Origin: Sphingomonas desiccabilis
GTDB taxonomy: Bacteria; Pseudomonadota; Alphaproteobacteria; Sphingomonadales; Sphingomonadaceae
Assembly (NCBI RefSeq): GCF_004135605.1
Contig: NZ_SDPT01000002.1
Coordinates: 434,001 to 498,000 of the forward strand
Direction of reading: 5' to 3'
Length of the DNA: 64,000 nucleotides
Both the position numbers and the translations under genes were made by a program. The notes under the pieces are model-generated. The model was given only the letters and a program-made list of their open reading frames with translations. It made no database searches and had not been told where the DNA came from. Below are positions 45,783-54,477 of the stretch, one piece after another; the stretch's first letter is position 1, and every line of letters begins with the position of its first letter.

Positions 45783-46529
45783 TCAGAAATGCGCGGTATA
45801 CCCGCCGTCGACCGCGAGCACCTGGCCGGTGACGTAAGAGGCTTGGGGTGAGGTGAGGAACAGCACCGGCCCCACGATCTCCTCCGGCCGGCCCCAGCGG
45901 CCGAGCGAGGTGCGGGTGGCGAGATGCGCGGCGATCCCCGGGTCCGCCACCATCGCGGCATTGGCCTCGGTCGCGAAGAAGCCGGGCGCGATCGCGTTGA
46001 CGGTGATGCCGCGCGGTCCGAGCTCGGCCGCCAGCGCACGGGTGAGCGCTTCCAGCCCGCCCTTGGAGGCGGTGTAGGCGGCGTCGCCGCTGCGCGCGAG
46101 CGGCCCGGCGATCGAGGTGATGTTGAGGATGCGGCCCTCCGCCGCCATGCCGGGCGCAATCCGGCGCGTGAGATCGAACGGCGCGACGAGGTTCACCTCC
46201 AGCATGCGGCGCACGGCGGCGCGATCTAGGTCGGCGAGGGGGCGCCGGTCGCGGTGACCGGCGTTGTTGATGAGGATGTCGATCGGCGGCAGCGCCGCGA
46301 GGGAGGCGGCCAGTGCGGCCTCGTCCTCCAGATCGACGGCCAGCGGCTCGGCGGAGCCACCGTCCGCGGCGATGCTTGCCGCGAGTGCTTCCAGTGCTTG
46401 CAGGCGGCGGCCCTGCAGGACGACGTGCACGCCCGTCGCGGCTAGGCCGCGGGCGATCTCCTGCCCCAGGCCGCCCGAGGCACCCGTCACCAGCGCCGTG
46501 CGGCGCCCACCCTGGTCGTTGCGTTCCAT
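45783..46529 (-). CDS. SDR family oxidoreductase
   Basis: A 248-residue short-chain dehydrogenase/reductase. The classical motifs are present: the cofactor loop TGASGGLGQEIA (residues 15-26), NNAG near residue 88, the catalytic Ser in ITSIAG, the YxxxK pair in YTASKGGLEALT, and the C-terminal SYVTGQVLAVDGGY. The Arg-rich GRRL segment after the second strand suggests NADP. The sequence is closest in style to 3-oxoacyl-ACP reductase or gluconate 5-dehydrogenase types, but the substrate is open. It stands 66 bases upstream of the OYE gene's 3' end and points the same way. Confidence 0.9.
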   Translation of the reverse strand: MERNDQGGRRTALVTGASGGLGQEIARGLAATGVHVVLQGRRLQALEALAASIAADGGSAEPLAVDLEDEAALAASLAALPPIDILINNAGHRDRRPLADLDRAAVRRMLEVNLVAPFDLTRRIAPGMAAEGRILNITSIAGPLARSGDAAYTASKGGLEALTRALAAELGPRGITVNAIAPGFFATEANAAMVADPGIAAHLATRTSLGRWGRPEEIVGPVLFLTSPQASYVTGQVLAVDGGYTAHF

Positions 46530-46603
46530 GCCGGCGCCATAGCGCGGCCGGGGCGATTGCCGAAACGCCGGCGCGTACGCAGCGGTACGCGCCGGCAGAG
46601 GGA

Positions 46604-47716
<1,113 letters not shown>

Positions 47717-47777
47717 GCAGGCGGGGCTCCGGTGGGAAAGGGGAGCCGTTCAGGTATACACCGCAAGGCGAAGGTCA

Positions 47778-47796
47778 ATACCGTACCGGGCGGTAT
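47778..47796. promoter_or_regulatory. inverted repeat upstream of the OYE gene (TetR-style operator candidate)
   Basis: ATACCG and CGGTAT form a 6-bp inverted repeat around TACCGGG, about 62-80 bases upstream of the OYE start. Many OYE genes are controlled by TetR-type repressors that bind such sites. No regulator gene is adjacent, so the trans factor, if any, is elsewhere. Confidence 0.45.
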
Positions 47797-47994
47797 CAAA
47801 GGCACGTCCGGGAAACCCATCGATGCCCATGGGGGCTCTTCGGTGTTCGCGCCGGCCGCGGTCCGGCACTTCGCGCCCGGCCCGGCGCCCGGAAGAACCC
47901 AAGCTTCTGAAAAAATGCACCGATACTGCATGAAATGCCCATTTGCGCGGTCCTGAAACCGGCCTAGGCTGGCGGCGGGGAAGAGGGGGAATTC

Positions 47995-50793
47995 ATGCGA
48001 TATCGTTGTGCGTCGGCGCTGGCGCTCCTGCTGGCATCGGCTCCTGCCTGGGCCGGGGACAAGCCGCTGTATCAGCCGGCGCCCGACTGGGTGAAGCCGG
48101 CGCCGCCGATCGACACGGGCAAGCTGGACGGCGAATCGCCGGTGGTGATGCTGTTCGACCAGCAGCAGCGGCTGCACGACGGCCAGAGCTGGGCCTATAC
48201 CGACAGCGCGACCCGCATCGCCTCTGCGCAGACGCTCAACCAGGCGGGCACGGTGCAGCTGCCGTGGCAGCCGGACGGCGGCGACCTGATCATCCACCGC
48301 GTCGAGATCCTGCGCGGCAACGAGCGCATCGACGCGCTCGCCAAGGGCGAACGCTTCACGGTGCTGCGGCGCGAGGAGCAGCTGGAGCAGCTGCAGCTGA
48401 CCGGCGTGCTGACGGCGACCATGACCGTGGAGGGCCTGCGCGTCGGCGACGTGCTGCGCGTGACCTTTTCGAACACCAACAAGGATCCGGCGCTGGCGGG
48501 CAACGTCCAGACGGTGATGCCGCTGGTCAGCGAGCCGCTGCGCGTCGGCTTCGCCCGCGCGCGCCTGCTGTGGGACGGTGCCACCCCGGTGAAGTGGGAC
48601 GCGCACGGGAAGGGCACGCCGCCGGTGCCGGTGCGCGCCGGCGCCTATCAGGAGCTGGAGGTCACCGTGCCGCTCGCCAAGGCGGAGGAACTGCCGGGCG
48701 ACGCACCGCCGCGCTTCCGCCGGCTGGAGATCCTGGAGGCGACGAGCTTCGCCGACTGGCAGGCGGTCTCGCGCACCATGGAGCCGCTCTACCGCACCGA
48801 GGGGCTGATCGCGCCGGGGAGCCCGCTCGCGGCCGAGGTGGCCAAGATCAAGGCGGCCCATGCCGCGCCCATCGACCGGACGGCCGCCGCGCTGCGGCTG
48901 GTGCAGGACGAGGTGCGCTACCTGTTCAACGGCATGGCGGGCGGCAATTACCACCCGCAGTCGCCGGCCGACACGTGGCAGCGCCGCTATGGCGACTGCA
49001 AGGCGAAGACGCTGCTGCTGCTGGCGCTGCTCCACGCCCTGGACGTGGAGGCGGAGCCGGTGCTCGCCAGCATCGGCATGGGCGATCTGGTGACCGAGCG
49101 GCTGCCAAGCGCGGCCGCGTTCAACCATGTGATCGTGCGGGCGAGCGTCGACGGGCGCACGCTGTGGCTGGACGGCACGGACTCCGGCGTCCGGCGCGAG
49201 GACCTGGGCGACACGCCGCCGTTCCGCAATGTCCTCCCCGTGCGCGCGGCGGGCGCCGGGCTGATGCCGCTGCCGACGGTCGCGCCGGCCCGGCCGCAGG
49301 GCCGTTCCACGCTGGAGATCGACCAGAGCGCGGGTTTCACCCTGCCGACGCCGTTCAAGGCCAAGATCGAGGTGCGCGGCGCCGTGGGGCAGGAACTGAA
49401 CCTGGCCGCCTCCCAGGCCGATCGCGAGCAGAAGGACCAGATGGTCGGCGGCATCCTGTCGCGCCTGCTGGGCGGTGCGCTGATCGTCGATCGCGCGATC
49501 CGCTGGGATGCCGCCAGCGGCATCGCCACCATCGAGGCCTCGGGCGTCGCCGACAGCGCCTGGTCGCTGCAGGAACAGAAGCTCCAACTGGGGCTGGACC
49601 AGGCGATCGGGCAGCTGAGCTTCGAGCCGGACCGCTCGCGTACCGCCTGGCAGCAGCTGCCCGTCGCAACCAACGGCCCCTCGCATACCGAAGTCACCAC
49701 CCGCGTCCGCCTGCCGGGCGTCGGCAAGGGCGTGACGCTGGAGGGCGACCGCGACCTGTCGGGCCGCTACGCCGGCCTGACGGTGAAGCGCCAGGTGACG
49801 CAGGACGGCGAATGGCTGGTCGCGCGCGACGTGCTGCTGGCGGACGGGGCCGAGGTGGCGCCGGCGGAGATCGCGGCGCAGCGCGCTCGCGTCGCCCAGG
49901 CCAAGGACCGGCTGCTGGTGGCGGTGGCGCCTGAAGATCGCCCCGCCCATTGGGAAGAGGTGATGGCGGCCCGGCGGGACAAGCGGCTGGGTGCGCTGGA
50001 GGCGGTCTTCGCCAAGGATCTGGCCGCGAACCCCAAGTCGGCCGAGGCGTTCGAGCGCCGGGCGCGCTTCCGCAGCGGCCTCTACGACTGGCGCGGCGCG
50101 TTGGCGGACGTGGACCAGGCGATCGCGCTCGGCGCCACCGCCAGCCGGCACTTGTGGCGGGCGGAGCTGCACCAGCAGGTCCACGACGACGCCAAGGCGC
50201 TGGCCGATCTGCGGGCGGCGGAAACGCTGGAGCCCGCCAGCATCCCCGTGCAGCTCGCGATCGCCCAGTTCGAGGCGGAGCATGGCCAGGCGACGGCGGC
50301 GCTCGCACGGATCGACCGGCAGAGCCCGACCGGAGGCGAGCAGCGCAGCAGCCTGCAGCTGGTGCGCAGCAACGTGCTTGCCGAAGGCGGCCGGGTCGAT
50401 GACGCGCTTGCGGCGCTGGATACGGCGGTGAAGACGAGCCCCGGCCAGGCGATGCTGCTCAACGGCCGGTGCTGGCTGAAGGGGACCCGCAACGTCGCGC
50501 TCGACACGGCGCTGCGCGATTGCACCAAGGCGATCGAGCTCGCGGAGAGCCCGTCCAGCATCCTCGACAGCCGCGGCATGGTGTATTTCCGAATGAACCG
50601 GCTGGACGACGCGCTGGCGGATTTCGACGCCGCGCTGGAAATGGCGCCTGGGATGCCCGCCTCGCTGTTCATGCGCGGCGTGGTGCGCAAGGCAAAGGGG
50701 GATGCGGCCGGCAGCGCCGCCGACTTCGCCGCGGCAACGCTGCAATCGCCGCGCATCGCCGAGGAATATGCCCGCTACGGGATCAAGCCCTGA
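47995..50793 (+). CDS. DUF3857/transglutaminase/TPR periplasmic protein
   Basis: A 932-residue exported protein. A signal peptide (cleaved after APAWA, about residue 20) is followed by a DUF3857 domain (about 55-270), then a transglutaminase-like core (about 295-420) with the catalytic Cys in RYGDCKAKTLLLLALL, the His in FNHVIV and the Asp in WLDGTD. A beta-rich region follows, and at least five TPR repeats lie in the last 280 residues (for example GRVDDALAALDTAVKTSPG and NRLDDALADFDAALEMAPG). The catalytic triad is intact, so it may be an active peptidase or acyltransferase; the substrate is unknown. The start at 47995 has GAGGGGG upstream. Confidence 0.88.
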   Translation: MRYRCASALALLLASAPAWAGDKPLYQPAPDWVKPAPPIDTGKLDGESPVVMLFDQQQRLHDGQSWAYTDSATRIASAQTLNQAGTVQLPWQPDGGDLIIHRVEILRGNERIDALAKGERFTVLRREEQLEQLQLTGVLTATMTVEGLRVGDVLRVTFSNTNKDPALAGNVQTVMPLVSEPLRVGFARARLLWDGATPVKWDAHGKGTPPVPVRAGAYQELEVTVPLAKAEELPGDAPPRFRRLEILEATSFADWQAVSRTMEPLYRTEGLIAPGSPLAAEVAKIKAAHAAPIDRTAAALRLVQDEVRYLFNGMAGGNYHPQSPADTWQRRYGDCKAKTLLLLALLHALDVEAEPVLASIGMGDLVTERLPSAAAFNHVIVRASVDGRTLWLDGTDSGVRREDLGDTPPFRNVLPVRAAGAGLMPLPTVAPARPQGRSTLEIDQSAGFTLPTPFKAKIEVRGAVGQELNLAASQADREQKDQMVGGILSRLLGGALIVDRAIRWDAASGIATIEASGVADSAWSLQEQKLQLGLDQAIGQLSFEPDRSRTAWQQLPVATNGPSHTEVTTRVRLPGVGKGVTLEGDRDLSGRYAGLTVKRQVTQDGEWLVARDVLLADGAEVAPAEIAAQRARVAQAKDRLLVAVAPEDRPAHWEEVMAARRDKRLGALEAVFAKDLAANPKSAEAFERRARFRSGLYDWRGALADVDQAIALGATASRHLWRAELHQQVHDDAKALADLRAAETLEPASIPVQLAIAQFEAEHGQATAALARIDRQSPTGGEQRSSLQLVRSNVLAEGGRVDDALAALDTAVKTSPGQAMLLNGRCWLKGTRNVALDTALRDCTKAIELAESPSSILDSRGMVYFRMNRLDDALADFDAALEMAPGMPASLFMRGVVRKAKGDAAGSAADFAAATLQSPRIAEEYARYGIKP

Positions 50794-50818
50794 TCCCCTG
50801 AACCGCCCGAGGGCGGGC

Positions 50819-50856
50819 AAAAAGAAACGGGCCGCCCGGAATGTCCGGGCCGCCCG
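50819..50856 (-). terminator. rho-independent terminator of the entericidin gene
   Basis: On the minus strand a GC-rich stem of 13 bp with one mismatch (50828-50856) is followed by TTTCTTTTT (complement of 50819-50827). It begins 23 bases after the entericidin stop codon. The gap also holds a small hairpin CCGCCC/GGGCGG (50804-50817) that could serve the plus-strand gene. Confidence 0.8.
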
Positions 50857-50878
50857 TTCGCGTACCAGGAAGGTGCGC

Positions 50879-51013
50879 TTACTTGTTTTCGCTCGCAGCG
50901 CCCGAGACGGCGTCGCCTGCCGACGAAACGTCGCGGCCCGCGCCCTCGATGGTGTTGCACGCGCTGACCATCAGCGCGCCGGCGACTGCCATCAAACCAA
51001 GAACCTTGCGCAT
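50879..51013 (-). CDS. entericidin A/B family lipoprotein
   Basis: A 44-residue lipoprotein: signal sequence MRKVLGLMAVAGALMVSAC with the acylated Cys at residue 19, then NTIEGAGRDVSSAGDAVSGAA, the entericidin signature. The mature peptide is small, polar and likely sits in the outer membrane. GAGG in the leader precedes the ATG at 51013. An EcfG-like promoter lies at 51074-51050, and the gene is inside the general stress island, so stress induction is likely. Confidence 0.9.
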   Translation of the reverse strand: MRKVLGLMAVAGALMVSACNTIEGAGRDVSSAGDAVSGAASENK

Positions 51014-51049
51014 GAAATCCTCCATGAACCGTTGAATCTGCAGGATGGG

Positions 51050-51074
51050 AATGCCCCGCCGCGATTTTCGTTCC
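51050..51074 (-). promoter_or_regulatory. EcfG-like promoter of the entericidin gene
   Basis: On the minus strand GGAAC (51074-51070) and CATT (51053-51050) are separated by exactly 16 bases. The EcfG consensus is GGAAC-N16/17-CGTT, so the -10 element has one mismatch. Transcription would start near 51042, giving a leader of about 30 bases before the entericidin ATG. The placement, orientation and spacing are all appropriate. Confidence 0.5.
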
Positions 51075-51144
51075 GCACTCGGATCGACCACGCGAAAACC
51101 GCGCGCAGCTGTTGCAGCGCCGCCGCGGTGGGATCTCGATGCTG

Positions 51145-51248
51145 GAAGAAATGTGGGCCCGGAAGCGTCACCGGGGGGGGGAGGGTAGACGCTTCCGGGC
51201 CCGTGTTCTGGATAGCGAGAGCGGGGGGGCATAAGGTCGCTATCCGAA
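51145..51248 (-). ncRNA. candidate stress-induced small RNA with two C-rich hairpin loops
   Basis: The gap between phyP and the entericidin gene (51014-51345, 332 bases) has no credible ORF but is highly structured. Read on the minus strand, hairpin 1 (51245-51210) is a perfect 9-bp stem GGATAGCGA/TCGCTATCC whose 18-base loop contains seven C in a row. After a 7-base spacer, hairpin 2 (51202-51155) is a perfect 14-bp stem GGGCCCGGAAGCGT/ACGCTTCCGGGCCC whose 20-base loop contains CCCT followed by nine C. A T-rich tail (ACATTTCTTCC) follows. An EcfG-type promoter ends ten bases before hairpin 1. C-rich loops exposed on two hairpins are a feature of alphaproteobacterial cuckoo/CcsR-type RNAs. 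The RNA would be about 100 nucleotides. Confidence 0.6.
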
Positions 51249-51254
51249 GAACAA

Positions 51255-51279
51255 AACGTCGCTTGGGGGCGGTGGTTCC
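51255..51279 (-). promoter_or_regulatory. EcfG-type promoter (GGAAC-N16-CGTT) of the candidate small RNA
   Basis: On the minus strand GGAAC (51279-51275) and CGTT (51258-51255) are separated by 16 bases, a perfect match to the general stress sigma factor consensus. The first hairpin of the small RNA starts at 51245, so a start site near 51248 fits. No coding sequence lies downstream until the entericidin gene, which has its own promoter-like element. Confidence 0.7.
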
Positions 51280-51345
51280 GGGGAAAAAACGCTCGGGGAG
51301 ATTCTTTTTTCCGCAGCGGCGTAACGACCCGCGGAAACCCGTAGA

Positions 51346-52929
51346 TCAGCGCGCCGAACGCGCGCTGATCGCGATTTCATAGGCGCCCACCAGCGGATCG
51401 TGGTGGAGGGGGGAGCGGAGCTGGCGCGAGAGGCCGAGCAACACCCGGCCATAGCGCGAGGCGACCAGCTCGCTCAGCTCGGCGCTTTCGACCAGCGCGG
51501 GCGAGCTCACCCGCAGGACCACCTGCTCGGGCTGCGACACCTTGGCCGAGATGCGCGCCTGGGTGCTCGGATTGACCATCATCGCCAGCTCGATCAGCTC
51601 GGTCAGCAGGAACGAGACGGCGACGCCGACGTCCTGCGACACCAGCAGCGGCTCGACGTCGATGGTGATGCCGAGGCCGGAGGCATGTTCGGGCGCGGTC
51701 GCCCGGATGTTGGAGGCGAGCTCGCCGATCACCGCGCGCAGCTCGAGCCCGCGATTTTCCTCCAGCTCGGCGAAATGATGGCGGTGCACCACCGCCAGCG
51801 CGTCCACCCGGCGCTGGATCGAGGCATAGGCGTCGCTCGCGTCCGCGCTGGGTGCGCTGCGCGCATGGAAATTGATCAGGCTGGCGATCACCTGGAGGTT
51901 GTTCTTGACCCGGTGGTGGACCTCGCGCGTGAGCTTGGTCTGGCGCACCAGCCCTTCGGCGAGGTTGCCCTCATGCTCCTGCACCGTGCGGGTGATCGCC
52001 TGGAAAGTTTCGCCCAACTCGGCGATCTCCTGGGCGGGGACGGCGCCATAGTCGACGCTGCGGATCACCTCGCCCGGGGTATAGGAGGCGACGCTGGCCC
52101 GCAGGCGGCGCAGCGGGCGGATCAGCAGGCGGTCGACCACGAACCAGCCGATGCCGGCGGCGGCGGCCCACATCAGCAGCGGCAGCAGCATCGCGATCAG
52201 CACGGGCGAGGTGATCGGTGCGCTGCGCACGGACATGGAGAAGGCGAGCTCGTCGAAGCCGAGCGGCACCACCAGCGTCTCGCGACGGTCGAGCGGCCCC
52301 CGGCGGGGCAGGGCCTGAAGCTGGAGCGGGATTTCGTCGGCGCGCTGCAACTCGGCCGCATAGGGGGGCACGAAGCCGCTGGGGCGGGCGATGTCGGCCA
52401 GCACTTCCGTCGGGAAAAAGGCATCGGCACGCGTGCCGTTGGGCGCATCGGGCAGATGGACGAGCAGGCCCTGGGCCGGGAGCAGCGTCACCTGGAGGCG
52501 GCTGGGTTCGGAAAGCGCGGGCAGCGGCACCGGCAGTTGGGCGCCGCACAGCGTGCGGCCGGTCGCGTCGGCGATCTCGAAGCGGATGCCGGCGGCGGAC
52601 TGCTGGGCGAAGATCCCCTGGACGCGCGCGCAGCTGGGGGCGTCCTGCACGTCGCTGTCGATGGCGCGCAACGCGACGCGAAGCGCCGTCAGGTCGCCGA
52701 CGAGTTCGTTGGCAAGGGCGCGGGACGCTTCCAGGCCGGCCACGCGCAGGCGGGCACGGGTCTCTACGTCCACCGTCCGCGTCGTCTGCAGCGTCGCGAA
52801 CAGGGCGATCAGCGCCAGCGGCAGCAGCGCGATGCTGAGGATCAGGAAAACACGCGCACCCGTGGGGAGGTGCTGAAACGCCGCCACAGGCACGATGGGC
52901 CTGCGGCGTTCGAGATCGTCTTCGGCCAC
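51346..52929 (-). CDS. phyP: PhyP-like HRXXN sensor protein with degenerate ATPase domain
   Basis: A 527-residue membrane sensor of the HWE/HisKA_2 group linked to the general stress response. One membrane helix lies near residues 27-47, a periplasmic domain follows, a second helix is near 240-265 (VLIAMLLPLLMWAAAAGIGWFVV), then HAMP and a HisKA_2 domain with the phosphoacceptor region EVHHRVKNNLQVIASL (HRXXN motif, His339). The ATPase part is degenerate: the N box reads TELIELA with no asparagine, and no DxGxG box was found. In Sphingomonas the protein at this position, PhyP, acts as a negative regulator, probably a PhyR phosphatase; the degeneracy agrees. GTG start at 52929, ten bases after nepR. 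Confidence 0.85.
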   Translation of the reverse strand: MAEDDLERRRPIVPVAAFQHLPTGARVFLILSIALLPLALIALFATLQTTRTVDVETRARLRVAGLEASRALANELVGDLTALRVALRAIDSDVQDAPSCARVQGIFAQQSAAGIRFEIADATGRTLCGAQLPVPLPALSEPSRLQVTLLPAQGLLVHLPDAPNGTRADAFFPTEVLADIARPSGFVPPYAAELQRADEIPLQLQALPRRGPLDRRETLVVPLGFDELAFSMSVRSAPITSPVLIAMLLPLLMWAAAAGIGWFVVDRLLIRPLRRLRASVASYTPGEVIRSVDYGAVPAQEIAELGETFQAITRTVQEHEGNLAEGLVRQTKLTREVHHRVKNNLQVIASLINFHARSAPSADASDAYASIQRRVDALAVVHRHHFAELEENRGLELRAVIGELASNIRATAPEHASGLGITIDVEPLLVSQDVGVAVSFLLTELIELAMMVNPSTQARISAKVSQPEQVVLRVSSPALVESAELSELVASRYGRVLLGLSRQLRSPLHHDPLVGAYEIAISARSAR

Positions 52930-52939
52930 GAAGGTGGCG

Positions 52940-53125
52940 CTATTTCAGCTTGCTGAGCAGGTCGAGCATCTCGTCGGGGATCTCTTCCCCAGCGGCATCC
53001 TGATAGACAGCCCGCAGCGCGTCGCCGACGTTCTTCTGCTTGCCTTCCTCAGGCTTCTGCTTGCCGTCCGCGGTTGCGGCGCGTTCCTGCCGTTCCGTTT
53101 CGTTCGAACCCGTCACCAACTGCAC
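52940..53125 (-). CDS. nepR: anti-sigma factor NepR
   Basis: NepR binds and holds the sigma factor EcfG until phosphorylated PhyR draws it away. The 61-residue protein has a disordered polar N-terminus and the NepR core NVGDALRAVYQDAAGEEIPDEMLDLLSKLK, with the two amphipathic helices. The start is a GTG at 53125 or 53116. It is transcribed divergently from phyR and ahead of phyP. An EcfG-like promoter at 53279-53255 suggests that it is induced by its own target, a standard feedback. Confidence 0.93.
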   Translation of the reverse strand: MQLVTGSNETERQERAATADGKQKPEEGKQKNVGDALRAVYQDAAGEEIPDEMLDLLSKLK

Positions 53126-53254
53126 ACCCTAAGCCCCCTAAGCGCGGCACCCGTGCCGTGCACTACATGAACAAATGCGGCCACGCCAACCCGATGGATG
53201 CATGCAGGGGCTGCCCGCATCCGCATGCAGGCAAAGCACCGGCGCATGGCGTGA

Positions 53255-53279
53255 AACCAAATTCGTCCTCGTTGGTTCC
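53255..53279 (-). promoter_or_regulatory. EcfG-like promoter of nepR-phyP
   Basis: On the minus strand GGAAC (53279-53275) and GGTT (53258-53255) are separated by 16 bases, one mismatch from the consensus CGTT. It would give a leader of roughly 120 bases before nepR. It lies in the divergent nepR/phyR intergenic region (53126-53394). EcfG dependence of nepR is the rule in alphaproteobacteria. Confidence 0.55.
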
Positions 53280-53394
53280 AACACCGACGCGAAATCGGGG
53301 GAGAGCGTCTCTTCCGCCGTCGTGAAAGTGAATTGCAAACGTTTGGACGGCTCCCCAGAATGGCCGTCCACCTCTGGAGGAGACCTACCCGATC

Positions 53395-54195
53395 ATGTCG
53401 CTTGGACAGCAACTGGCGCCGCATCTTCCTTTCCTGCGGCGCTACGGTCGTGCGCTCACGGGCAGCCAGTCGGAAGGCGACCGCTACGTGCGCGCCGCCC
53501 TGGAGGCGATCGTGGCGGCGCCCGAGGAATTCCCGCGGGACGTCGATCCCCGGCTCGGCCTCTATCGTACCTTCCAGGCGATCTGGTCGTCGACCCACCC
53601 GGCAGAAGACGCCGCGCGCGAACAGGCGAGCGGGGACCAGGAGGCGATCGCGCGGGCCCGGCTCGCCCGCATCGCCCCGCTGTCGCGCCAGGCGCTGCTG
53701 CTGACCGCGATGGAAGGCTTCACCAACGAGGACACGGCCTATCTGATCGACAGCAGCGAAGAAGAAGTGGAGTCGCTGGTGGCCGAGGCGCTGCGCGAGA
53801 TCGAGGCGCAGACCCGTTCGCGCGTGATGATCATCGAGGACGAGCCGCTGATCGCGATGGACCTGGAAACCATCGTGCGCGACCTGGGCCATGACGTGAC
53901 CGGCGTCGCCGTCACCCGCGACGAGGCGGTCGCGCTGGCGATGGAGGATCGCCCGGGCCTGGTGCTCGCCGACATCCAGCTTGCCGACGACAGCTCGGGC
54001 ATCGATGCGGTCAAGGACATCCTAGCCGAGTTCAACGTGCCGGTGATCTTCATCACGGCGTTCCCGGAGCGGCTGCTGACCGGCGAGCGGCCGGAGCCGA
54101 CGTTCCTCATCACCAAGCCGTTCCAGCGTTCCACCGTCAAGGCGGCGATCAGCCAGGCGCTGTTCTTCGACCAGTCGACGGTGCCGACGATCTGA
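53395..54195 (+). CDS. phyR: general stress response regulator PhyR
   Basis: PhyR is the anti-anti-sigma factor of the general stress response. The 266-residue protein has an N-terminal sigma-like domain that mimics EcfG (about residues 1-135, with an RYGRALTGSQSEGDRYVRAALEAI sigma-2-like part and a sigma-4-like part SRQALLLTAMEGF). The C-terminal receiver (about 143-260) has the acidic pocket IIEDEP, the phosphoacceptor Asp193 in LADIQL and the conserved lysine in ITKPF. On phosphorylation the sigma-like domain is exposed and captures NepR. GGAGGAG lies 9 to 15 bases before the ATG at 53395. Confidence 0.97.
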   Translation: MSLGQQLAPHLPFLRRYGRALTGSQSEGDRYVRAALEAIVAAPEEFPRDVDPRLGLYRTFQAIWSSTHPAEDAAREQASGDQEAIARARLARIAPLSRQALLLTAMEGFTNEDTAYLIDSSEEEVESLVAEALREIEAQTRSRVMIIEDEPLIAMDLETIVRDLGHDVTGVAVTRDEAVALAMEDRPGLVLADIQLADDSSGIDAVKDILAEFNVPVIFITAFPERLLTGERPEPTFLITKPFQRSTVKAAISQALFFDQSTVPTI

Positions 54196-54231
54196 TACGG
54201 AGCCAAAACGATCCTGGGGGGTTTAGGCAGA

Positions 54232-54366
54232 ATGGTCGACGATAAGCGAACCCATCTGAACACCGATCGTGCCCGTGCGGGCACGACCCCCGGGATGACC
54301 CGCTACATCCTGGGGGTGTCGCTGGCGCTGGTCATCGTGATCTTCGCGATCATTCTCTGGTCCTGA
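54232..54366 (+). CDS. 44-residue single-pass membrane protein between phyR and ecfG
   Basis: A small ORF of 45 codons. The first half is polar and basic (MVDDKRTHLNTDRARAGTTP), the second half is one strongly hydrophobic helix (RYILGVSLALVIVIFAIILWS), ending right after it. It lies 36 bases after the phyR stop and 111 bases before the ecfG start, on the same strand, with no terminator in between. AGGCAG is 3 to 8 bases upstream of the ATG. I do not recognise the sequence; it could be a membrane-anchored modulator or a stress-made small protein. Confidence 0.6.
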   Translation: MVDDKRTHLNTDRARAGTTPGMTRYILGVSLALVIVIFAIILWS

Positions 54367-54477
54367 CCCGCGACCGGGCGTCCGGCCGGCGCGCCCGCTG
54401 GCAATCGACGGACGCATCCCCTATGTTGGCAACATGGCGCCGCCGCGAGCTTGCGGCCGCCCACCGATCGGATTTTC

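Noticed and set aside
51169..51226. Runs of seven and nine G as sequencing errors
   Set aside because: Homopolymer length could be off by a base, but both runs sit in loops of perfect inverted repeats downstream of a matching promoter, so the structure itself is unlikely to be an artefact.
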